Shown piece after piece: positions 8,701 to 15,000 of a stretch of DNA of 23,844 bases. The translations under genes and the position numbers were made by a program. The stretch comes from Saccoglossus kowalevskii (lineage: Eukaryota > Hemichordata > Enteropneusta > Harrimaniidae): NCBI RefSeq assembly GCF_000003605.2, contig NW_003107095.1, positions 173,250 to 197,093 on the forward strand, given 5' to 3'. How positions within the stretch are numbered: the first letter of the stretch is position 1; the number at the start of each line of letters is the position of its first letter. A model generated the notes under the pieces. It ran no database searches. It saw only the letters and a list, made by a program, of their open reading frames with translations, and had not been told where the DNA came from.

Positions 8701-10693
8701 ATATAATTGCCATATTGTCAGCTCAGGTTATCTAAACAGTTACGGACTTACCTTTACATTTTCTAGATCTATATTACTAGTCATTTTTTCTACTTGTTGA
8801 CAAATAACAGTTGCTTGATGTGCGGTAATGATAGTTACTTCTAGCTGATTACTAAAACCAGTCATCTGCTAGGCAATTAATTTAATGGCATTATTAATTG
8901 AGCAAAAAAAAGAAAATAACAAATACTTGAAAAACAAAAACGAGAAGGGAAATAAAAAAATTTAAAAAAATTTTCACTTTCCTTACTGTTTATTTTATAA
9001 TTCATTATGTTGAAACTTTGACCTACCTGTCTGAATGTATTGGCTTGTCGTTTGAACTGGCCAAGAGCTTCTTGTAATCCCTGAGTTACACAGCTACAGT
9101 TTTTAGCTGACAATGTACCATCTGACAAATAATTCTTCAACTCAATAATTGCACTGTACACTTTTGGATAATTACCTCTTACATGCTGAAGTGGGAAAAG
9201 GCACTGCAAAAAAAAAACGGCAATTCTGTTGAACCATGGACAAATGAAATATGCTACTTAAGCTTATTTTATTTTGTCACAAATAAGTAAATTTACTAAA
9301 AATATCAAATGTACATGTACAACCATTTCTTTGGAATATTTTTGTGGAACACATGTAAGACATTTCCATAATCTGAGTGTCACTGTCTCTCCTGATAATT
9401 TTTTTAATTGCATGTATAAGTGTAGTAGGTTTCATACTACCTGGTACAATTATAAGCTCCCCATAGCCAACAATGTAAAAACTAGAAAAGCAGAGCTATT
9501 TTACACATAAATAGAACCAATGAGCCTAAACCTACCTAAACTTCCAAAATCAAAAACAGCATTTAAAATCAAATACATGTAGTAAAAAATATTATTACAA
9601 ATGTTCCCAGAAAGTGTAGTTGTTGACCTTGGTGACTACTCCGCCATTTTAAATCCAGTTGGTTTTCACCGAAATTTCATTCACAAGTTATGCTAATTCT
9701 GTTATCATATTAATTGAAAACATTTTGAAATACAAGCATGTCATCTTTTGCAAAACTGAAAAGATTACATTTGTGAGTGAAAGTTAAAGATTTTTGGTAT
9801 GAAATCTTTAACTGTGCATAACATATCAGCACTGGTTGCCATGGAAACCACATTGTTTGTTTGGGACTGCATGACACAGATTGAACGATACTTACTTCAT
9901 GAACCAAAAATCCAAATTTGTTCAAGTTGTTTTATTTGACAACATTGTAGGATCAAGATATACCGGTAAATGAATATTTCCAACAACAGAAAAGTTTAGA
10001 TAATTAATTTACATAATGGAAAATCTACTTTGAATACTTACCTCTGGATAACTTCCCAGAGCAAAGAGACCAAAGATTGGCGTGCGACATGGTCCACCAA
10101 GATTACAAACCAGAGAGAACAAATTCTCCAGAGACTGGTGTAAATTGTGACATATGTCTATATCAAATGGTGGAGAGAAATCCACAAGAAGAATATGTGC
10201 TGTGGAAAAGAAGAAGAGAAAGTTTTATCACGTTTTTTTTTTTTTAAATCAACACACTTTTCTGTATATAGGTTGTCATTACAGAGTATCATGACGTACA
10301 ATGTCATATGTTGTAGGAATTTTATTACTACTAGTTTGCCGCTATATGACCATTTTGACTTGGATATGCATATCTACTAGACTAGCACCGTTTTTACAGC
10401 CTCTACAACTCGGCCGTACAGGCATGTAATGATTTTGAGAAGATTTTCAAAGAATTTTGATTATGTACATAAACACATAGAGGGACTGTGACATAAATAA
10501 CAGCACTTCGACACAGTTTACAATGCTTTGCAAATAATAAAAAAATAAATCGACAGTTGCTGCAGCTAATGTCGCGCTTGATCGACTTTTGCACGCATTA
10601 CGAATGCGTAAATAATCGAATCGCAAACGGCGAAACGTTCCAACAGAAAACAATATTATTACCTGGCTGCCTTGCAAAAATACTTCTGTTCAT
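2517..10693 (-). CDS. M1AP: M1AP, meiosis 1 associated protein (complete, 12 coding exons)
   Basis: Coding exons, 5' to 3' on the minus strand: 10693-10663, 10199-10042, 9203-9027, 8865-8752, 8525-8354, 7731-7627, 7480-7389, 6617-6483, 5976-5863, 4486-4244, 3345-3217, 2723-2517. All junction phases agree, giving 1677 nt and 558 residues; human M1AP is about 530. Blocks matching the vertebrate protein as I recall it include QFKRQ in exon 3, FFKSWLHDCGTD in exon 6, LKCDLHERLL in exon 7, RPTACWKLDWEELDTNQQ in exon 9, LLMPSQSTTLLIKSIAVNE and ELMLP in exon 10, and FNPLLVKSFLYRSLSS in exon 11. The gene is needed for male meiosis in mammals, where the protein is reported to work with crossover-promoting meiotic factors; function here is inferred by homology. 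The N-terminus looks vWA-like (see exon 2). The C-terminus carries an RG-rich stretch and a proline run. The start ATG is the only in-frame ATG after an upstream in-frame TGA. Confidence 0.93.
2724..3216 (-). other. M1AP: M1AP intron 11
   Basis: A 493-bp intron with gtgagg donor and tatacag acceptor. No repeat or RNA was recognised. Confidence 0.75.
3217..3345 (-). CDS. M1AP: M1AP coding exon 11
   Basis: Forty-three codons in phase 0 (residues 448-490). LEVEESFNPLLVKSFLYRSL matches human LELEPTYNPLHVQSHLYSHL. It ends in a basic stretch RQQKRK then NHSL. Acceptor gtatttacag|TTG, donor CCCTG|gtgagg. Confidence 0.9.
3346..4243 (-). other. M1AP: M1AP intron 10
   Basis: An 898-bp intron with gtacag donor and atttacag acceptor. 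A 95-residue open frame at 3779-4066 on the minus strand shows no family resemblance and is regarded as chance. Confidence 0.75.
4244..4486 (-). CDS. M1AP: M1AP coding exon 10
   Basis: Eighty-one codons in phase 0 (residues 367-447). It encodes EFFLLAVLD, then YFLLMPSQSTTLLIKSIAVN and ELMLP, matching human FYVIMPSHSLTLLVKAVATR and ELMLP. Acceptor is a T-run then cag|GAA; donor GGCCAG|gtacag. Without splicing here the frame stays open to a TGA at 4108-4106, which would give a different 46-residue tail. Splicing is preferred because exon 11 continues the family alignment. Confidence 0.94.
4487..5862 (-). other. M1AP: M1AP intron 9, GC-AG type
   Basis: A 1376-bp intron beginning gcaagt and ending in a long T-run plus cag. 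It is AT-rich with no recognised repeat family. Confidence 0.8.
5863..5976 (-). CDS. M1AP: M1AP coding exon 9 (GC donor)
   Basis: Thirty-eight codons in phase 0 (residues 329-366), including LYGVPLMVRPTACWKLDWEE and LDTNQQNFQAFCHLLQEK. This is the best conserved block, matching human RPTSCWQLDWDELETNQQ. Acceptor ttcatag|TTA. The 5' splice site is AAG|gcaagt, a GC donor in otherwise perfect context; the nearby GT would break the frame of exon 10. Confidence 0.95.
5977..6482 (-). other. M1AP: M1AP intron 8
   Basis: A 506-bp intron with gtaagt donor and ttcatag acceptor. Nothing else was recognised apart from a plus-strand T-run near 6270. Confidence 0.75.
6483..6617 (-). CDS. M1AP: M1AP coding exon 8
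   Basis: Forty-five codons in phase 0 (residues 284-328), ending LKASKLIKADSVCESV, which matches human IKALKSSGLCESL. Acceptor cttgcag|TGT, donor CAGTG|gtaagt. Confidence 0.93.
6658..7053. mobile_element. Non-autonomous element with 12-bp terminal inverted repeats
   Basis: It is bounded by tagctccgctgt (6658-6669) and its exact reverse complement acagcggagcta (7042-7053), 396 bp in all. It lies in M1AP intron 7. Two related internal segments occur, one near 6735-6790 and one near 6940-6995, sharing cttgttgaaaac-like and gcattgatac-like strings. It has no coding capacity and no clear target duplication. Confidence 0.6.
7389..7480 (-). CDS. M1AP: M1AP coding exon 7
   Basis: Residues 253-283: DAGQQKQNIILKCDLHERLL then NPSQLPFQAQY. 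LKCDLHERLL matches human LKCDLQERLL. Acceptor ctttgtag, donor CAGTAT|gtaagt. Phase 1 in, phase 0 out. Confidence 0.94.
7627..7731 (-). CDS. M1AP: M1AP coding exon 6
   Basis: Residues 218-252 plus one base. It encodes DELSLQNFFKSWLHDCGTD and REHLHILLPP, near-identical in pattern to human FFKAWLHNSGTDQEQIHLLL. Acceptor tttgtag, donor CCACTG|gtaggt. It enters and leaves in phase 1. This is one of the diagnostic exons. Confidence 0.95.
7732..8353 (-). other. M1AP: M1AP intron 5 with AAT microsatellite
   Basis: A 622-bp intron with gtaagt donor and tttgtag acceptor. It holds an (AAT)n tract at about 8175-8193. Nothing else was recognised. Confidence 0.75.
8354..8525 (-). CDS. M1AP: M1AP coding exon 5
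   Basis: Residues 161-217 plus one base: acceptor cacag|AAAATT, donor GAAAATG|gtaagt. It begins KIQIVSVTN, has a low-complexity Ser/Thr segment (SKSSSTNTT) and ends GIVDVLDIEN, matching the human region before MEIFFKAWL. The Ser/Thr segment is the least conserved part of the protein. Confidence 0.9.
8752..8865 (-). CDS. M1AP: M1AP coding exon 4
   Basis: Thirty-eight codons in phase 0 (residues 123-160), from MTGFSNQLEVTIITAHQ to LENVK, followed by gtaagt. LEVTIIT corresponds to human LEITILT, a predicted beta strand. The acceptor is a tandem tagcag, so use of the upstream AG would add one glutamine. Confidence 0.92.
9027..9203 (-). CDS. M1AP: M1AP coding exon 3
   Basis: Fifty-nine codons in phase 0 (residues 64-122), acceptor tttgcag|TGC, donor CAGACAG|gtaggt. 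The exon begins CLFPLQHVRGNYPKV, matching human CILPFVQVKGNFARL in spacing and character, and includes LQEALGQFKRQ, close to human LQQFKQ. Confidence 0.95.
9204..10041 (-). other. M1AP: M1AP intron 2
   Basis: An 838-bp intron with gtaagt donor and tttgcag acceptor. It contains the X-box at 9835-9848. Open frames at 9274 (+) and 9710 (-) show no family resemblance. Confidence 0.75.
9835..9848. promoter_or_regulatory. RFX-type X-box in M1AP intron 2
   Basis: The 14-mer gttgccatggaaac matches the RFX consensus of two half-sites (GTTGCC and GGAAAC) separated by two bases. It lies in M1AP intron 2, about 0.85 kb downstream of the start codon. RFX factors drive ciliary genes and, for RFX2 in mammals, male germ-cell genes; that it acts on M1AP is inference. 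Confidence 0.5.
10042..10199 (-). CDS. M1AP: M1AP coding exon 2 (vWA-like N-terminal segment)
   Basis: The acceptor is a pyrimidine-rich stretch ending cacag and the donor is CCAGAG|gtaagt. It encodes residues 11-63: a hydrophobic strand HILLVDFS, an amphipathic helix around CHNLHQSLENLFSLVCNLG, then a second strand TPIFGLFALG. This strand-helix-strand order resembles the start of a vWA domain. It enters in phase 1 and leaves in phase 0. Confidence 0.93.
10567..10642. promoter_or_regulatory. CpG-dense patch with a 7-bp dyad in M1AP intron 1
   Basis: About eleven CpG dinucleotides occur in roughly 75 bases of otherwise CpG-poor, AT-rich sequence. It includes a perfect dyad, acgcatt-acg-aatgcgt, at 10593-10609. 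It lies just inside the M1AP transcribed region. It could be part of the divergent promoter or an unmethylated patch; no specific factor is assigned. Confidence 0.35.
10663..10693 (-). CDS. M1AP: M1AP coding exon 1 (start codon)
   Basis: This short exon encodes MNRSIFARQP plus the first base of an alanine codon, and ends CCAG|gtaata (phase 1). The ATG has A at -3 and no in-frame ATG lies between it and an upstream in-frame TGA. Joined to exon 2 it reads RQPAHILLVDFS, aligning with the human stretch that starts QQPPRLLIVH. The transcription start is not resolved. Confidence 0.8.
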
Positions 10694-11923
10694 TTTCTGT
10701 CTGTTTATTTCAGTTGCACTTGCAGGTATGGTGACACGCAAAACTGTCGGAATGCCATTCGAGTAATGTAAAATATATCACAAATATATTCACGCATTTG
10801 CCTCATTGCCAAACACTTGGTTCAAGATTGACAGGAAGTAAGAAAGAAGCAGACGTAATGAATGAAGCAGACGACACTCATCAACTCAGCACGAGCGATG
10901 CAGTAAACTCACATAACACGGTTGGCCTGAGTAGCTGTAGACAGAGTTGCAATTCACGTTAACGCAAATGACAAAATATCTGTGTTAGTATCCAAACGCA
11001 CGATCTATTCAACAAAGGAAATTATGTCGAAAATGTGTCACAGTTTTCGAGCGACCGAAATTCTAACAGGGCGCAGACATCTTGAATGAGGGCCGATGGG
11101 AGATTAAAAGGTAGTATTACGAGTAAATACGAGTTGTAGTTTGAAAATTTTATTGGATTACCACTAGTAAACATTTTGTTTGATTAGTTATTATATCAAC
11201 GGTAGAACTAGATCACTGAGTTGGTGATATTAATTAGAGTTTCCCTTCGCTCTCTGAGTTCACACAAGGTCATGAAATGATAATTACGCGCCAAATTCAG
11301 CCAATCAGATAGAGCAACATGAGTGACGTCCACGATCGGCCATACTAGTATATTCGCGTCTCAACTTGAACTGGGTATATAGTCTCCTGTTATATAATCC
11401 AATATTTAGAGACAGTGCCTTTTATCGGCGTTCAAACTCCGTGATTCCAAGGTATATACAATACAGCACAGTCGATCTGAGCACGATATTTTACACGCCC
11501 TTGTTAACAGCGTCTTGTCACGATTCCTCGAGTTTGTTTAGATTTACCCCCCCCCCCCTATCGCACCAGTGTCAACACCCTAGACAATGTAAAAGCCCAG
11601 CGTGTCTGAGGTGAGGGAGGCAGGGTGTGGGTGTGATGGGTATGATTTTCGTTATACTTAGAGTTTCAAGGCCCTGTGCAGTGGGTTGCTAGAAAAAAAC
11701 AAACAATGCATTTCTATTTTGTATTTTATTTAACCATGTGTATATGTCTGTGTACACCCAACACACAACTTGGGTAGCGGCCGAACAACAGACATGTAAA
11801 CAGGGCTATATTTTATCGTTTTGGATAACAACATATTACAATATATGTGTGAGTGTAATTAACAAAAATACTATAAATGCATGTGAAATCAACATTGTAA
11901 CTGTTTTATAGCTAGCAATTCAG
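10694..11923. promoter_or_regulatory. Shared divergent promoter region of M1AP and XRCC6
   Basis: This 1.23-kb segment separates the two start codons and must hold both transcription starts, since the genes face away from each other. Seen in it: a CCAAT box inside gccaatcag (11300-11308) and a CRE-like gtgacgtc (11323-11330). A C12 run lies at 11547-11558. Possible donors for a noncoding XRCC6 exon 1 include 11109 (aaaag|gtagta), 11450 (ccaag|gtatat) and 11611 (ctgag|gtgagg), none decisive. No coding exon was recognised. Confidence 0.55.
11300..11330. promoter_or_regulatory. CCAAT box and CRE-like site
   Basis: The string gccaatcag at 11300-11308 is a canonical CCAAT/NF-Y type site. The string gtgacgtc at 11323-11330 contains the TGACG core of CREB/ATF sites. 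The pair, about 20 bp apart, is typical of bidirectional housekeeping promoters. Assignment is by motif only. Confidence 0.4.
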
Positions 11924-12002
11924 TATGGCAGCTTGGTCGTCGTGGGGATATGCTGATGCAGATGATGATGAAGATAATGAGGATGCAGAAGTTTCTTATG
12001 AA
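11924..12002 (+). CDS. XRCC6: XRCC6 first coding exon
   Basis: The ATG at 11925 begins [20 protein letters not shown] and the exon ends TATGAA|gtaagt in phase 0. The short Trp-containing start followed by an acidic run matches the Ku70 N-terminus (human MSGWESYYKTEGDEEAEEE). A cag at 11921-11923 may be an acceptor for an upstream noncoding exon, or simply 5' UTR; the sequence does not decide. Confidence 0.9.
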
Positions 12003-15000
12003 GTAAGTTAAAATTGATATCAGTAATTTGTAAAATTTGATCTTTCATATATCATCCATTTTTCGCTGTATATATACCGGGTATATATATAGAATATTTG
12101 CTTCTGGCAGATTCAATACGTTCTGGTAGGTGTATTTTAAGTGATTTCAAGGATTTATAAGATAATGGTTTGTAACTTTCATAACCATGTATAGTGATAT
12201 GTGGTGAAGACCTCATGAAAAACAAACTTTTGTTTTTTGCAAGTATTTGCGAGCGATCCCATTTTGTGTGTGTCTATCAAACATATTTCTGTTAAACCAA
12301 TTGTGTCACAAAAGTCAGTGGATGCTGGGAAAGGTTCGGTACAGAAATGATGGAAATAAACGAGATCATTGCTATATTCGAACATGCGCAATTCAAACAC
12401 AATCACTGATCAATTTTTTCACAGACTAACTAATTTGTATACGAAATGCTAGACATATAGGTTTGTCTACTGATTTTGTGATCATCTCGTAAATTGCGCT
12501 ACTTCTTTTATTCATGCGAGATCTTCATTGCATAACTTTCGTACACTCATAATTCTATGGTTATAAGAATACATATTTTCAGACATGTAATTCATTACTC
12601 TTTGCTTTCTTTAAGTCTGCTTGGGGAGGTAGAGATGGTCTCATATTTCTGATCGACTGTTCTAATCCAATGTTCGAAAGACATGGCGAAGATGATGAAA
12701 GTCATTTTGAACTTTGTATTAAGGTGAGTGAATCTCTCAATATTTTTTAACTGTGAGGTTATTATTAATCTAAAATCCAGCTCTTCCCACTGCAAGAAAG
12801 GTCTGGTGAATCGCTACGTAAATACATAGACTGCACAGAATTCTGCATCATCACTGATTGTCTATTTCCATGACTCAGTACATTACCGTGGGAATTCACG
12901 TACACTGACCTATTCACTAGTCTATTATTTATAAATTTTTCAAAGTCTCGCAAGAATAGACTGCATCTAGTCTAGATTATCATTGACTTTTATGTGAGTA
13001 GAGTGAGTTTTTAAATGCTTAATTTTTAAATGGAAATTTAAACAATAAGTTTTATTTTTATTTTTACATGTTTACATTCAATTTAGTTGATTTCCCTTAT
13101 CAGTAAAAATAGTAGGATTGAAATCAAGGGAATAATTAATGTGTTTACAGAAAGATGTTTTCTTTATGAATTGCAGTGTGCAAAGAGTGTGCTGAGTAAT
13201 AAAATCANNNNNNNNNNNNNNNNNNNNNNNNNNNNNNNNNNNNNNNNNNNNNNNNNNATATCTATGTTCTTCAGGTGAGTAATTACACCACTTTTTTTAA
13301 CACACTTTCTCTGTTTATTGAGGGTCGTAAGCTGTAATCAATTGTTTTTTTTATTTTTGTGAGCATATAAAGCATTTTCCAAAATAAATACCGTTTCTAT
13401 TTCCTGTAACCTGTACCAGCTATCCTCTCTGCCCCCCCCCCTCTATTGACATTTTACTTTTCAGTAATGCCAAATATTAGAGTAATTCTCTTTGTATGCT
13501 GTCTTTTTTTTCTCTTGTTATTTCTTTGTTGAATTTATAGCAAATTTGAGGTATGTATGGGGGTCTAAAAACTAACTCTGCGACACGATTGTGCAACTCG
13601 CCGAATGTCGATTATTGCACTCTGTGACAGGATCGCAGTGTCACTCTGCGAAGAGCACGATTCCTATTGGTTGGTTGGTTGGTCGAACAGCGCGAATCCC
13701 AATTGATCGATGTGTACCCTACACAGCATGCCTTATAGAAATGTTCAGTTTTAAATGGTTATTTCGCCGACTACCCCCAAACTACGGTAAACAAGTATTT
13801 ACCGACGACATGCCGCACGGTTCGGTAATCAGCAAGTATTTAACATTTATTAACATATATAACATCTCCCGGAGGGGATGAAAGGAGTTACAAAACACAT
13901 GCACGTTGGTGTTGGCTGCCTTATTACGGTGTAACATCAGGTCTCATGCCACTAATTAACCAATGGCTGCTCGTAGCCCTCAATTTAAATGCCCAGCAAG
14001 AACCAATGAAATTTTTTAAATATTATTTTTCTCAGGTGCTCCCTGTTTGAGGGCGTAATCACCTGGGTCAGAGGTGAGACCAACATGTGGTCTTTTGTTT
14101 ACTACTTAGCGGCTGTGTACCTGTGGGTTTATTCTGTGTGTATTTGGATGTTCTAATCTTGGTGTTTTTCCAGTGATTTCTCTTGGTGCAATCCAAATAC
14201 AGTAGGTGTGTCTTGTTTACCTGAGATTTGCAAGAGTTTGAGCTGGCCAACATGTTAGTTTTTTTCATATGGTTGATTACTGGCATGTTGATTTCCCATT
14301 TTTGAGCCATATTTTCAACTTTCTTCATCATTTTCATATAGCAATCTCGTCATATGTTAACATTGTCGTCTATGGAAATTCAATTAGTGGTATGAGCCCA
14401 TCAGGGAGCTGGTAACATTAACGCCATCTTGAAGTTGTAAGGCTTCGTCCGCAACTATGCTCATTAGCATAGGTGGCAGCTTTAAAGCGAGTAGAGTGCG
14501 TTTCACGCAATGTTACGTTCTTTTTTTGTCATTAGCAAGTGTAATTTGTTATGGCTATATTCATCACTTCGAATTCCCAAATAAAGCGTGTAGCGGGTCA
14601 AACTGTTTCTAGGCAATCAATGTCGTTTTATTAAGAATATTAAGAGAGAAAAAATGTAAAGCTGTGTGAATGGATTGAAACTACTGCTGAAGATAGAAAA
14701 CTAAAACGGCAGTGTCAACAGAAAATTAGATGGGTGTGTCTCTGAGAGCGTCTCTGCATAAACGGGAACGATGGCTTTGTTTATTTGGCCGATGTTGACG
14801 AGCAACAGATTTTCTGTACTCACTTCCTCGTCTGATCACCGGCCCTCAACGGTCTCACGTGTCGGTGTTGTCATCGGTTAAGTAGTTGCAACTCTTTCGC
14901 ATTGATGCGAATATTTCAGCCTAATCGTCCCTTTCGAACCACTCGCGAGGTTGGTCATAATATGACCTAGACGTGCTTGCACTCTGTTGCGATTACAATG

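Noticed and set aside
2517-10693. Minus-strand gene as MTBP or Treslin-like
   Set aside because: First considered because of the vWA-like start, but motifs in six exons match M1AP directly.
14068-14337. 89-residue minus-strand open frame ([20 protein letters not shown]…)
   Set aside because: It lies within the nested insertion, is low-complexity and Lys/Asn-rich, and shows no transposase signature.
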